This document shows positions 24,602 to 33,514 of a stretch of DNA of 64,000 nucleotides, piece after piece. The notes below the pieces were generated by a model, which saw only the letters and a list, made by a program, of their open reading frames with translations, ran no database searches and was not told where the DNA came from. The position numbers were made by a program, and so were the translations under genes. Origin of the DNA: Mesosutterella porci (GTDB lineage: Bacteria; Pseudomonadota; Gammaproteobacteria; Burkholderiales; Burkholderiaceae_F); assembly GCF_022134585.1 (NCBI RefSeq), contig NZ_JAKNCT010000002.1:62001-126000 (forward strand), in the 5' to 3' direction. How positions within the stretch are numbered: the stretch's first letter is position 1; each line of letters opens with the position of its first letter.

Positions 24602-26337
24602 GGCGGCGGGAGACTTTCTTGGAGCTTTTTGAGCGGGGCGCTGTCAGGATGCCTTTTAAGTCCGGCGCTGACGATCTTTCTTGCTTCATCGAGATCGCCG
24701 GCTTTTGCGTAGGCCTGCGCCAGATGAGCCGCCGTCTCGGGGTCATAGCGCAGCCCGATGGACTGCTTCAGGTAGCGCTCAGCCAGTTCAAGGTCGCCCA
24801 GCTTGAAGTGCACCCAGCCCAGAGAGTCCAGGATATAAGGGTCGCGGGGCTTGAGCCGGTCTGCTTTTTCAATGTAACCGAGCGCCTCGCGTAGCCGCAG
24901 GCCGCGGTCGGCCAGCATGTAGCCGAGGGCGTTGTAGGCGGAGGCGGAATTCGGGCGGAGGGCGAGAACTTTCCTCAGGTAAAACTCAGCATCTTCCAGG
25001 TTATTCACCTTTTCGGCCATCATGGCCGTGTCGTAGAGGAAATCAGGCTTCCCGGCCAGCTCCCCGGCGCTGTCCTTCATGAGTTCGTAGGCCTGCTGCG
25101 ATTGGCCCGCCCTGTCGAGCAGCTGGGCCTGCGCCGTGACAAGCGCGGCGCGCTCCTCTGGTTTTTCCGACCGGGTGCCGGCGAGGACCGCCGCGGCCCG
25201 ATCCGCTTTTCCGGCAGCGGCGAGCAGTTCGGCCAGCCGCAACCGGGCGGGCACGTAGTGCGGCCCTTTTTCGACCTTGTAGTACCACCCGATTGCTTCC
25301 TCGGGATGCTTGCGTGCCTCGCTTACAACGCCGAGCCGGAATCTGGCGCTGTCAAGGTGGCTGCCTGCGCCCGTGCCCGAAGTCTGCAGGCTCCGCTTGT
25401 AAAAGCCGAAGGCGTCGTCTGTTTTCCCAAGCGCTTCCGACAAGGTGCCCAGCTGAAACCACTGCGCAGGAGACAAAGGCTCGGCGGAAAGAGCCTGGAG
25501 CTGCTTTCCGGCCTCCTTCTCCTCCTTCTCCTCCTTGTTGAGCACCAGTGCCCGCGTATAGAGCAGGCGGGCCCAGACCGCACGGGGATGGGCTTTCAGA
25601 AATGCCGCGAGCGCGGGGATGGCCTCCGCGCTGTTGGTCATCGCAAGCGGGATAAGGCTCTGGCGGATCACCTCCTCGTTGCCGCCGGAGCGGCTGATGG
25701 CGAGTTCGGCAAATTTCCGCGCTTTGGCGGGCTCGCCGGCCTGAGCGGCGAGCTGGCTCAGCAGAAGGGGCAGCTGCGGCCGTTCGTCTTCTTTCAGGCT
25801 CGGGCTGGCCAGCCGCTCTATGACGGGAAAAGCTCGGGAGGCATCGGCGCCGCTGAAGAAGACGACGATCTGCCCGAGAAGCTGTTCGCGAGTGCTGCTT
25901 GTCTTCAATGCTTCCGCCAGCGCCGGCTCGGCGCTCTCATAGCGCCCGGCCCTGACATCTTCGAGGGCGTGCGCAAGCCTTTTGTCCGACGGGTTGGAGG
26001 ACAGCTCCTCCCAGAGCTTCAGGGCTTCGTCGGCTTCTCGCCAGGCTCTGGAGGCGGATGCGATTTCCGCCGCTCTCCTGGCGATGCCTGCGTTGCCGGT
26101 ATCCCGGGCCGTCTTCATCAGAGTAGCGTAAGCTGAGCCGGGGAGGTTCCTCTGGGCGGCTACCTCCGAGGCGATCAGTTCGAACAGGACGTCGCTCGTA
26201 AGGGCCGGGTACGAGGCAGCAGCGCCTGCGGCTTGAGACGAGCCGGGCTGAGCCCCCGCCGCGGGGCAGAAGGCGATCGAGGCGGCCAGCGCCGCAGAGA
26301 TCGCGAACCAAGGGAATCTCCAAAAAGCCAGAGGCAT
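24598..26337 (-). CDS. Secreted tetratricopeptide-repeat protein
   Basis: A 579-aa protein with a signal peptide (about residues 1-33, ending A-G-A-Q) and many TPR-like helices. The clearest repeats lie in the last 170 residues: A-Y-N-A-L-G-Y-M-L-A-D-R-G, then D-P-Y-I-L-D-S-L-G-W-V-H-F-K-L-G, then D-P-E-T-A-A-H-L-A-Q-A-Y-A-K-A-G-D. Similar proteins commonly precede lolB in Betaproteobacteria; their role is unproven, but periplasmic scaffolding for lipoprotein or envelope assembly is plausible. A K-E-E-type run near residue 270 comes from a 9-bp microsatellite. Confidence 0.88.
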   Translation of the reverse strand: MPLAFWRFPWFAISAALAASIAFCPAAGAQPGSSQAAGAAASYPALTSDVLFELIASEVAAQRNLPGSAYATLMKTARDTGNAGIARRAAEIASASRAWREADEALKLWEELSSNPSDKRLAHALEDVRAGRYESAEPALAEALKTSSTREQLLGQIVVFFSGADASRAFPVIERLASPSLKEDERPQLPLLLSQLAAQAGEPAKARKFAELAISRSGGNEEVIRQSLIPLAMTNSAEAIPALAAFLKAHPRAVWARLLYTRALVLNKEEKEEKEAGKQLQALSAEPLSPAQWFQLGTLSEALGKTDDAFGFYKRSLQTSGTGAGSHLDSARFRLGVVSEARKHPEEAIGWYYKVEKGPHYVPARLRLAELLAAAGKADRAAAVLAGTRSEKPEERAALVTAQAQLLDRAGQSQQAYELMKDSAGELAGKPDFLYDTAMMAEKVNNLEDAEFYLRKVLALRPNSASAYNALGYMLADRGLRLREALGYIEKADRLKPRDPYILDSLGWVHFKLGDLELAERYLKQSIGLRYDPETAAHLAQAYAKAGDLDEARKIVSAGLKRHPDSAPLKKLQESLPPP

Positions 26338-26436
26338 AGGTGACTCTTAACAAGAAGAAGCGTGCTTAGGCGCAAGTCTAACGATTTTCTGGAAATGTTT
26401 TGCGGATCCGCAAAAGCCGGGGTTGTGAGAAGAAGA

Positions 26437-27504
26437 ATGATGAAAAATTTTGCGACGCTCCTCACCGCATGGCAGAAGCGCTCGGGAAGGAAGGATCTTC
26501 CCTGGCAGAAGACGACAGACCCTTATAAAAGGTGGGTGTCGGAAATCATGCTGCAGCAGACGCAGGTCGGCACGGTAATTCCTTTTTACCTGAAGTTCAT
26601 CGAGGACTTCCCCAGCGTCGAGTCGCTCGCGCGGGCCTCCGAGGAGGAGGTGCTGAAGCACTGGTCGGGGCTCGGGTACTATCGCCGGGCCGTGAACCTG
26701 CACGCAGGCGCAAGGAAAATAGCGGAATCCGGAGGGGAATTTCCCCAAAGCGTCGAGGCTCTGATGCAGATCCCCGGCATTGGACGGTCGACGGCCGGGG
26801 CGATCGTCTCGAGCTGCTGGGACAGACCGGCGCCCATTCTGGACGGAAACGCAAGGAGGGTCTTTTCGCGCTGCTTCGGAGTCCGCCGCGGTGCTTCCCA
26901 AGCCGCCTTCGAGAATGAGCTCTGGGCCATTGCCCGTCGCGAGCTGCCGCAAAGCGGCTGCCGCGCTTACACCCAGGCGCTGATGGATCTTGGGGCAGGG
27001 GTCTGCACGCAGAAATCACCGCGTTGTGCGGACTGTCCCCTCAGGGTCGGATGCGCAGCCTTCGCCTCCGGCAGCCCGGAGAGCTTCCCGGGCCGGAAGG
27101 CGGCGGGCGCAGGCCGGGGCAGAGAGGTGCGGCAGGAGGCGTTTCTCATGATCCGGGGGCCTCAGGGGCTGTGGCTGCAGAAAAGGACGGAAAAAGCCGT
27201 ATGGCGAGGGCTGTGGTGTTTTCCCTGCGTGCAGGGCGGCGGCGAGAGCCGAGCCGTTCGGGAGGGGCTTCGGGCGCTGGAGGCGGTGGACGCAGACAGC
27301 CTGCGCTTCTACCGTAAAGTGCAGCATGACTTTACGCACTACAGGCTTGAAATGTTCGTCTGGAGTGTTCAGAGCGCAGGCCGCAGTCCGGACCTGCACG
27401 GCAGGGGACGGTGGTTTAGCCGCGCTGAGGCGGCCGAAGGAGCCCTGCCCGCCCCGGTGAAGAAGCTGGCGCTTGAATTTCTTTCCGGAAGCGCTCAGCC
27501 CTGA
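26437..27504 (+). CDS. mutY: Adenine DNA glycosylase
   Basis: Removes adenine mispaired with 8-oxoguanine. The catalytic glutamate is in S-E-I-M-L-Q-Q-T-Q-V. The helix-hairpin-helix is I-P-G-I-G-R-S-T-A-G-A-I, and the catalytic aspartate is in I-L-D-G-N-A-R-R-V. A 4Fe-4S loop C-x6-C-x2-C-x5-C follows. The C-terminal Nudix-like domain, which recognises 8-oxoG, includes F-T-H-Y. Two adjacent ATGs (26437, 26440) follow GAGAAGAAG; the frame opens upstream at 26362. The end overlaps the convergent rapZ by 10 bp. Confidence 0.95.
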   Translation: MMKNFATLLTAWQKRSGRKDLPWQKTTDPYKRWVSEIMLQQTQVGTVIPFYLKFIEDFPSVESLARASEEEVLKHWSGLGYYRRAVNLHAGARKIAESGGEFPQSVEALMQIPGIGRSTAGAIVSSCWDRPAPILDGNARRVFSRCFGVRRGASQAAFENELWAIARRELPQSGCRAYTQALMDLGAGVCTQKSPRCADCPLRVGCAAFASGSPESFPGRKAAGAGRGREVRQEAFLMIRGPQGLWLQKRTEKAVWRGLWCFPCVQGGGESRAVREGLRALEAVDADSLRFYRKVQHDFTHYRLEMFVWSVQSAGRSPDLHGRGRWFSRAEAAEGALPAPVKKLALEFLSGSAQP

Positions 27505-28361
27505 CGCGCCTTGTTGTCGAGAGCGCGGTGGCGGACCACGGCGCCTGGCGTGCGCGCAAAGCGCCGGAAGAGAGCCTCGGCCACGTACACGGAGCGGTGC
27601 TGCCCGCCAGTGCACCCGATGCACACCGTCAGGTAGTGTCGGTCCTGGGACATGTAGGCGGGTAGCCAGGCGCGGATGAATTCCTCGATGTGGCCAACAA
27701 ATTTCAGCGCGTCGGTTTTCTTCTCCAGAAACTCAATGACGGGGGCGTCTTTTCCCGTGAGCTCCCGCAGGCCCGGCTCGTAGTAGGGGTTGGCAAGGCA
27801 GCGGGCATCGAACACGAGGTCGGCGGCGACGGGAATGCCCTTCTTGAACGCGAAGGACTCGAAGGACAAGGTCATTTCGGAGGCGGGTGCGTTGATGAAC
27901 TGCCGGATCCAGGCGCGCAGCGTCGCGGGCGACAGGTCGGTCGTGTCAAGCACCTCCCCGACCTGAAGATCCATTTGGGCCCGCTCCTTGGCTATCGCTT
28001 CCTGCAGGCCGGTCTGGTCCCCGGGCCTGCGGTTGAGGGGGGTGAGGGGGTGGCGGCGCCTTGTTTCCGAGTAACGCTGGACGATGGCCGGGGTTGAGGC
28101 GGTGAGGGCGAGCACCTTCACGTCGTAGCCCAGGCGCCTGAGCTCGGAGAGCTTTTCCTTCGCCTTCTGGGGGGCGGCATGGGTGCGGACATCCACCGAG
28201 ATCGCGATGTGCCGCTGACCGCTCGAGTCCAGGGCTTTCGCGACCGGTACGATGAAGTCAACAGGGAGGTTGTCGATGCAGTAAAAACCGCTGTCTTCGA
28301 GCTGCTTAATGGCCACGGACTTGCCGGATCCCGACAGCCCGGTCACAACGATAACTTGCAT
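27495..28361 (-). CDS. rapZ: RNase adapter protein RapZ
   Basis: A nucleotide-binding protein that in enterobacteria presents the sRNA GlmZ to RNase E and so tunes glucosamine-6-phosphate synthesis. The N-terminal Walker A is G-L-S-G-S-G-K-S. The C-terminal domain has V-C-I-G-C-T-G-G-Q-H-R-S-V-Y, the family signature. The length of 288 aa is typical. It follows rpoN directly, with no hpf or ptsN between them. No GlmZ or GlmY gene is evident in the window. Confidence 0.96.
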   Translation of the reverse strand: MQVIVVTGLSGSGKSVAIKQLEDSGFYCIDNLPVDFIVPVAKALDSSGQRHIAISVDVRTHAAPQKAKEKLSELRRLGYDVKVLALTASTPAIVQRYSETRRRHPLTPLNRRPGDQTGLQEAIAKERAQMDLQVGEVLDTTDLSPATLRAWIRQFINAPASEMTLSFESFAFKKGIPVAADLVFDARCLANPYYEPGLRELTGKDAPVIEFLEKKTDALKFVGHIEEFIRAWLPAYMSQDRHYLTVCIGCTGGQHRSVYVAEALFRRFARTPGAVVRHRALDNKARQG

Positions 28362-28409
28362 GGACGGAGCCCCCGCCGTACGGAAATTGAACGCTGCGTC
28401 TATGGTACG

Positions 28410-29867
28410 TCAGAGAGGGATTTTTTTCCGAAGCGAGGCGATAGGGATTTGTTCCTGCTCGCGGTACTTTGCGACGGTCCTGCGTGCCACGGCGAAGCCT
28501 TTGCCGGCCAGCAGCGCCGCGAGCTGGGAGTCAGACAACGGCCTGTCGGGCGGTTCACCTTCGACGAACTCGCGGATCAGAGTGCGGATCGCCTTTGACG
28601 AAACCGCCTGGCCCGAGGCGCTGGAGACATGGGAACTGAAGAAGTGACGGAATTCATAGACGCCGCGGGAGGACTGAAGGTATTTCCCGTTCACCGCCCT
28701 CGAAACGGTGGACTCGTGCAGCTGTGTGTCTTCGGCGATGTCACGCAGCACCATGGGTGTCAGCGCGAGTTCGCCCCTACTGAAGAAATCCTGCTGCCTG
28801 CGCACGATGGCCTGAGCGACCTTCAGGATGGTCTCGAAGCGCTGGTTCACGCTGTGCGTGAACGTCCTGGCGGCGGTCAGACAGCCGCTCATTTCCTTTG
28901 ACCTGTTTCCCTGAGCGCTCATCAGCCTCACGAGCCGCTCGTTGATGCGGACGGGGGGTACGGTGGCGGGATTGAGAAGCGCCTCCCAGCGGCCTGCCTG
29001 ACGCCTGACGAATACGTCGGGGATGACATAAAGCGTGGGCGAGCTTTTGTAGAGAGCAGCGGGCCTTGGCGTGAGCGACTGGATGCAGTCGTAGAGCCTC
29101 CGGACCTCTTCGTCGGAACAGCCAAGGCACTTTTTCAGCCGGGAGAAATCCTTCCGGGCCAGTTCCTGGAGATGCTCGGCGATGGCTTTTTCCGCAAGCT
29201 CGTGAATCTTTCTTTCTTCCGGCGGACAGAACTGGATTCTGCTCTCAAGCTGCAGCAGCAGCGACTCCTGTGGAGAGGAGGCGCCCACGCCGATGGGATC
29301 GAGCCCGCGCAGCACCCGGAGCGCCTCCTGCCACTGCTCCGGCGCCGCGGGCCCGGTGGACGTGATGCGCTCAAAGTCTCTGGCCGCCTCCTCGAGGGAG
29401 ATCGGAAGGAAACCGTCGTCGTCGAGCTCCCCGATCAGGAAGGCCGCCTTGGCGGAAATATCCGGATCGAGCCGCAGCAGTCCGAGCTCTTCGTGAAGAT
29501 GGTCGGCAAGGGTGGTCAGAGAGACCGCGCGGTCGATCGGAGAATAGTCATCATCGCCTTCGGGCATTCCCCAGGGCTGGTGCACCAGGTCGACTTCGGG
29601 CGGCATGTCATTGAGCGGAGCGGAGGTGGCCGAATCAGGCTCCTCCTCGTGCCGCGGGGCCTGCGCCTCGGACTCCGGAGAACCGCGAAGCGGCGAGTCC
29701 TCGCCACCTGAGTCTTCCGGAAGCTCCAGGAAGGGGTTTTCCTCGAGCGTGCGGCTGATGGTCTCCAGCAGGTCTGCCGTCGGCAACTGAAGTAGTTCGA
29801 TGGACTGCTTCAGCTGGGGAGTCAGAACCATTTTCTGGCTCTGAACGATTTTCAGTGCGTTGCTCAA
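28410..29867 (-). CDS. rpoN: RNA polymerase sigma-54 factor RpoN
   Basis: Alternative sigma factor that needs enhancer-binding ATPases. Region I is Gln/Leu-rich (Q-K-M-V-L-T-P-Q-L-K-Q-S-I-E-L-L-Q-L). Region II is acidic. The C-terminal RpoN box A-R-R-T-V-A-K-Y-R-E is intact. The start is TTG at 29867, 17 nt after the lptB stop, with GGGAC upstream; no ATG suits the conserved N-terminus. The length of 485 aa is normal. No sigma-54 activator gene is seen in this window. Confidence 0.96.
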   Translation of the reverse strand: MSNALKIVQSQKMVLTPQLKQSIELLQLPTADLLETISRTLEENPFLELPEDSGGEDSPLRGSPESEAQAPRHEEEPDSATSAPLNDMPPEVDLVHQPWGMPEGDDDYSPIDRAVSLTTLADHLHEELGLLRLDPDISAKAAFLIGELDDDGFLPISLEEAARDFERITSTGPAAPEQWQEALRVLRGLDPIGVGASSPQESLLLQLESRIQFCPPEERKIHELAEKAIAEHLQELARKDFSRLKKCLGCSDEEVRRLYDCIQSLTPRPAALYKSSPTLYVIPDVFVRRQAGRWEALLNPATVPPVRINERLVRLMSAQGNRSKEMSGCLTAARTFTHSVNQRFETILKVAQAIVRRQQDFFSRGELALTPMVLRDIAEDTQLHESTVSRAVNGKYLQSSRGVYEFRHFFSSHVSSASGQAVSSKAIRTLIREFVEGEPPDRPLSDSQLAALLAGKGFAVARRTVAKYREQEQIPIASLRKKIPL

Positions 29868-29884
29868 TGCAGTCAGTCCCGGCG

Positions 29885-30679
29885 TTAGCGATCCACGGCG
29901 CTGCGGGGATAATCAAAATCTTCACCCAGATAGGTGCGCCGCACTTCCGGGTTGCTGCTGAGCTGCTCCGGGGACCCGGCTGCGAGGACGTGCCCGTCAG
30001 CGATGATGTAGGCGTGGTCGCAGGTTTTGAAAGTCTCTCGGACATTGTGGTCAGTGATCAGCACGCCGATGTTGCGGTCCTTGAGGATGCGGATGATTTT
30101 CCGTATCTCATTGACAGCGATGGGGTCGACGCCCGCGAACGGCTCGTCAAGCAGAATGAACTTCGGCCTGGCCGCAAGAGCGCGGGCGATCTCCGTGCGG
30201 CGGCGTTCGCCGCCGGACAGAGAGATGCCGAGATTAGTGCGCACGCCTTGAATGGAAAGCTCGTCGAGCAGCTCCTCCAGCCGCGCGTCAATCTGGCTCT
30301 TGGTCAGGGGAGCTCCCTGCTCATCCTTCTGCAGCTCCAGAATGGCGCGGATGTTGTCCTCGACGGTCAGGGACCGGAAGACGCTCGCCTCCTGCGGCAG
30401 ATAGGAAAGCCCCATGCGGGAGCGCCTGTAAATGGGAAGGTGGGTGATGTTCTCCCCGTCGAGGTAGATGGAGCCGCCGTCGACCGGCACGAGTCCCACG
30501 ATCATGTAAAAGCTGGTCGTCTTGCCCGCGCCGTTTGGACCGAGCAGCCCGACGACCTCACCGCTTTTCACCTGCAGCGACACGTCCTTCACCACTATGC
30601 GGCTGCCGTATCTTTTGCGCAGGGCCCGGGTATCAAGGGTGTGGGATCCTTTCACAAGCGAGTTCAGGGAATCGGTCAC
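29885..30679 (-). CDS. lptB: LPS export ABC transporter ATP-binding protein LptB
   Basis: Cytoplasmic ATPase that powers LPS extraction with LptF and LptG. Walker A is G-P-N-G-A-G-K-T-T. The signature is [13 protein letters not shown]. Walker B is [13 protein letters not shown], and the switch is I-T-D-H-N-V-R-E. It uses a GTG start with AAGGAG 7 nt upstream, 3 bp after lptA. The length of 264 aa includes a short N-terminal extension. lptF and lptG are not in the window. Confidence 0.96.
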   Translation of the reverse strand: MTDSLNSLVKGSHTLDTRALRKRYGSRIVVKDVSLQVKSGEVVGLLGPNGAGKTTSFYMIVGLVPVDGGSIYLDGENITHLPIYRRSRMGLSYLPQEASVFRSLTVEDNIRAILELQKDEQGAPLTKSQIDARLEELLDELSIQGVRTNLGISLSGGERRRTEIARALAARPKFILLDEPFAGVDPIAVNEIRKIIRILKDRNIGVLITDHNVRETFKTCDHAYIIADGHVLAAGSPEQLSSNPEVRRTYLGEDFDYPRSAVDR

Positions 30680-30682
30680 GGC

Positions 30683-31288
30683 TTACTCCTTGCGGCGGGC
30701 GCCGATGGAATCCGACGACCTGAGCCCCGTGGTGTCTTTGGCCGAACTGCCGGATTCATTGTCCTTTTTCCGGGGCGCAATGATAGTCGTGACGCGCTGC
30801 CGCTCGCCACTCACCATGCCGCCCTGGGCCTGGGAGCGGGCATTGCGGATGTCGTAGACGATGAGCTGCCCCGTCGCCTCGTCCTTGAGCACGCCGTTTT
30901 CGGTCCTCGTGAGCCTGGCGTTGGTGATCAGGGTGATGGTGTCCTTCTCCTCGTTGTAAATCATCTTGTCGGCCTGGGCGTGCATCCACTCGCTGATGCG
31001 TGGGTCGGGATTGTCACGCTGCTGCTTGAATCGCGCCTGACGGCCCGTCATGACGCCGGTTCGGTAGCCTTTCTTATTGACGCTGAGGTCCATGCGGTCT
31101 CCGTGCATTTCCAGCGAGCCCTGATGGACTTCGACGTTGCCGGTATAGATTGCGGTCTGCTGGACCTGGTCGCCGGAAAAACGGTCCGCAGCGATCTCGA
31201 TGGGCTTGCTGCTGTCGGACTGGAGGGCCTGGACGGCCGCGGCGGCGAAGCCCGTCGCGGCAATCAGGATGATTTTGTTCTTAAGCAT
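30683..31288 (-). CDS. lptA: LPS transport periplasmic protein LptA
   Basis: Periplasmic beta-jellyroll protein that bridges LptC and LptD. A signal peptide (residues 1-22) precedes an OstA-like domain, with P-I-E-I-A-A-D-R-F and Y-T-G-N-V-E-V-H-Q-G-S-L-E-M. The C-terminal 35 residues are charged and Ser-rich. The length is 201 aa. It lies between lptC (17-bp gap) and lptB (3-bp gap). Confidence 0.93.
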   Translation of the reverse strand: MLKNKIILIAATGFAAAAVQALQSDSSKPIEIAADRFSGDQVQQTAIYTGNVEVHQGSLEMHGDRMDLSVNKKGYRTGVMTGRQARFKQQRDNPDPRISEWMHAQADKMIYNEEKDTITLITNARLTRTENGVLKDEATGQLIVYDIRNARSQAQGGMVSGERQRVTTIIAPRKKDNESGSSAKDTTGLRSSDSIGARRKE

Positions 31289-31305
31289 TTAATGCCATCC
31301 CCAAT

Positions 31306-31875
31306 TTATTTTTTCTGCCGGACGATGTGCGTCTTCACATTGCCCGACAGGCTGATCGTTCCCCGGGCATGGTCATAGACCATGGAGCCCGCTGTGGTCC
31401 TGTCTTCCCCCCAAGCGAAAGCGACAGGGACGGACGACACGAAACGTTCTGTGTCGGGATACGCCGTGAGCTTTGCCGTGCGGAAGCTCATGGCGGCCGA
31501 ATTCTTCCATGCGGCCCGATCTAGGCTGACCTGGCCCTCGAACTCTATCGTCTGGCCGCCGTCGCTTGTCCAGCCGCGCCGGGCCTTCGCGATGACCTTG
31601 GGCTTCGAGGGCTCGAAAGCGACAAGCTCGGGCTCCGCGACATCGGTCCGGTCGTCCGAGTAATGCACCATGCGCCGTCCGATCAGCCGCCGCTGGGGAC
31701 TGCCGTCCGGGCCGAAGGCCGTCACGGTGATGTTTTCGGCCGTGTAGTCCGGAGAGTTCTCGCCCGGTATGTATTTGAGATCCTTCAATCTCGCCTGAGT
31801 CGCATAAAAATAGCTCGCCCCGATGAGAAGCAGCAGCAGCACGATGGCGACGACGGCCGAAATTCGCTCCCTCAT
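31306..31875 (-). CDS. lptC: LPS export system protein LptC
   Basis: Bitopic inner-membrane protein that passes LPS from LptBFG to LptA. One N-terminal transmembrane segment (about residues 7-26) is followed by a periplasmic jellyroll, with Y-T-A-E-N-I-T-V-T-A-F and an E-F-E-G-Q-V-S-L strand. The length of 189 aa fits. It follows kdsC by 6 bp in the operon. Confidence 0.92.
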   Translation of the reverse strand: MRERISAVVAIVLLLLLIGASYFYATQARLKDLKYIPGENSPDYTAENITVTAFGPDGSPQRRLIGRRMVHYSDDRTDVAEPELVAFEPSKPKVIAKARRGWTSDGGQTIEFEGQVSLDRAAWKNSAAMSFRTAKLTAYPDTERFVSSVPVAFAWGEDRTTAGSMVYDHARGTISLSGNVKTHIVRQKK

Positions 31876-31881
31876 GATTCG

Positions 31882-32427
31882 CTACCTAAACCGGGACGGC
31901 TCCGGGTTGAAATAGATTTTGTCGAGCAGCTGGTCCCATTTGCCCTGTGCCTTCAGGATGGCTTCGGCCATTTCCCTGACAGCTCCGAAGCCGCCTTTTC
32001 TGCTGGAGACGAAAGCGGCCTGGCTGAGCACGGCCTGCACGGCGTCAGAGGGCGCGCAGGGCAGGCCGCAGAGCTGCATCACCGGCAGATCCGGCACATC
32101 GTCCCCCATGCAGGCGCATTCGGACGCCTCAAGCCTGCGGGACTTGATGAGGTCGAGGAAGGCCCGCTTCTTGTTGATCTGTCCTTGCAGGACATCGCGG
32201 ACCCCCAGTTCCCGCAGCCTCGCGCCCACGATGGCCGAGCGCCGGCCGGTAATGATGACTACGTCGATGCCGGCGGCTATCATCAGCTTGATGCCAAGAC
32301 CGTCCTTCACATTGAAGTGCTTGCAGAGTTCTCCCTGTGAGCTGGTGATGATCTGCCCGTCAGTGAGAACGCCGTCCACGTCCAGCACGACAAGCTTTAT
32401 TTTCTTCGCCTTTTCTTCTAACGTCAT
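31882..32427 (-). CDS. kdsC: 3-deoxy-D-manno-octulosonate 8-phosphate phosphatase
   Basis: HAD-superfamily C0-type enzyme that releases Kdo from Kdo-8-phosphate for LPS core synthesis. Motif I is V-L-D-V-D-G-V-L-T-D-G; motif II includes I-I-T-G-R; motif IV is C-M-G-D-D-V-P-D-L-P. The ATG at 32427 overlaps the kdsD stop by one base (TGATG), giving 181 aa. The longer frame is a shadow of kdsD. Confidence 0.96.
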   Translation of the reverse strand: MTLEEKAKKIKLVVLDVDGVLTDGQIITSSQGELCKHFNVKDGLGIKLMIAAGIDVVIITGRRSAIVGARLRELGVRDVLQGQINKKRAFLDLIKSRRLEASECACMGDDVPDLPVMQLCGLPCAPSDAVQAVLSQAAFVSSRKGGFGAVREMAEAILKAQGKWDQLLDKIYFNPEPSRFR

Positions 32428-33410
32428 CAGATCACCTTTGCCGTCATCAAATCGTGCAGGTTCAGCGCCCCCACCAGGCGTCTCTTCTCGTCTACAACCG
32501 GCAGCTGGTTGCATCTGCCGCGGTCCATCAGCTGCGCGGCCTCGACGGCGAGGGCCTCAGGCGCTATGGACTTGGGTGTGGCGGTCATAACCTCCTCGAT
32601 CCTGTAGCGCCGGATGTCCCCTACCCGCTCGATCAGGCGTCGGAGGTCTCCTTCGGTGAAAACGCCGAGCAGGCGACGCTCGCAGTCAACCACGGCAGTC
32701 ATCCCTATGCCCTTGCGGCTGATCTCCTGAACGGCCTGCAGGACATTGGTGCCCGGCGTCACGGCTGGCACGTCGTTGCCGCGCCGCATGACGTCCGAGA
32801 CTCTCAGAAGAAGCCTGCGGCCCAGCGAGCCGCCGGGGTGCGAACGGGCGAAGTCTTCCTTTGTGAAGCCTTTGGAGCCCATGCAGGCTATCGCCAGCGC
32901 GTCTCCCATGGCGAGAGTCGCCGTCGTTGAGGCGGTCGGGGCCAGGTTGAGCGGGCAGGCCTCGCGTTCGACGTGTACGTTGAGCGCAATGTCGGACTCA
33001 CGGGCGAGCGAGCTCTCCAGATTCCCCGTCATGGAGATGAGGAACGTGCCTTCGCGCTTGATGACGGGCACGATGGCGAGGACCTCGCTCGTCTCTCCGG
33101 AGTAGGAGATTCCGATGAGCACATCATCGCGCGTGATCATGCCGAGGTCGCCGTGAGAGGCCTCGGCGGCGTGCACGAAGAAGGCAGGAGTGCCGGTGGA
33201 GGCCATGGTGGCCGCTATTTTGCGGGCGATATGGCCGCTTTTGCCGATGCCGGTCACCACCACGCGGCCCCTGCAGGACAAAAGTGCGCGGACCGCCCGG
33301 GCGAAGTTTCCGTTAAGGCGCGACTTCAGCGCGCTAACCGCGGCGGCCTCTGTTGCCAGAACCTCCCCGGCCAAGGCCAGAATGCCATGGTCCTGTTTAT
33401 CGGAATTCAT
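32427..33410 (-). CDS. kdsD: D-arabinose 5-phosphate isomerase
   Basis: Converts ribulose 5-phosphate to arabinose 5-phosphate, the first step to Kdo. An N-terminal SIS domain (G-I-G-K-S-G-H-I-A-R-K, A-S-H-G-D-L-G-M, S-Y-S-G-E-T-S-E, S-H-P-G-G-S-L-G-R) is followed by two CBS domains (from about residue 205). I prefer the ATG at 33410 (327 aa, close to E. coli length, GGTGG just upstream). An ATG at 33425 or TTG at 33437 would add 5-9 residues. It heads the kdsD-kdsC-lptC-lptA-lptB-rpoN-rapZ operon. Confidence 0.95.
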   Translation of the reverse strand: MNSDKQDHGILALAGEVLATEAAAVSALKSRLNGNFARAVRALLSCRGRVVVTGIGKSGHIARKIAATMASTGTPAFFVHAAEASHGDLGMITRDDVLIGISYSGETSEVLAIVPVIKREGTFLISMTGNLESSLARESDIALNVHVEREACPLNLAPTASTTATLAMGDALAIACMGSKGFTKEDFARSHPGGSLGRRLLLRVSDVMRRGNDVPAVTPGTNVLQAVQEISRKGIGMTAVVDCERRLLGVFTEGDLRRLIERVGDIRRYRIEEVMTATPKSIAPEALAVEAAQLMDRGRCNQLPVVDEKRRLVGALNLHDLMTAKVI

Positions 33411-33514
33411 ATCCACCAAGTCCATTAATAGGGGCAATTTCTTAATGATACATTGCCAGGGAATCGGTCAGAGCCCCCGCAGGGCAAGAAAACCGTTTCC
33501 GTTTGTAGGGGCCG

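Noticed and set aside
29855-31378. 507-aa open frame on the + strand
   Set aside because: Antisense to lptB, lptA and lptC; no motifs.
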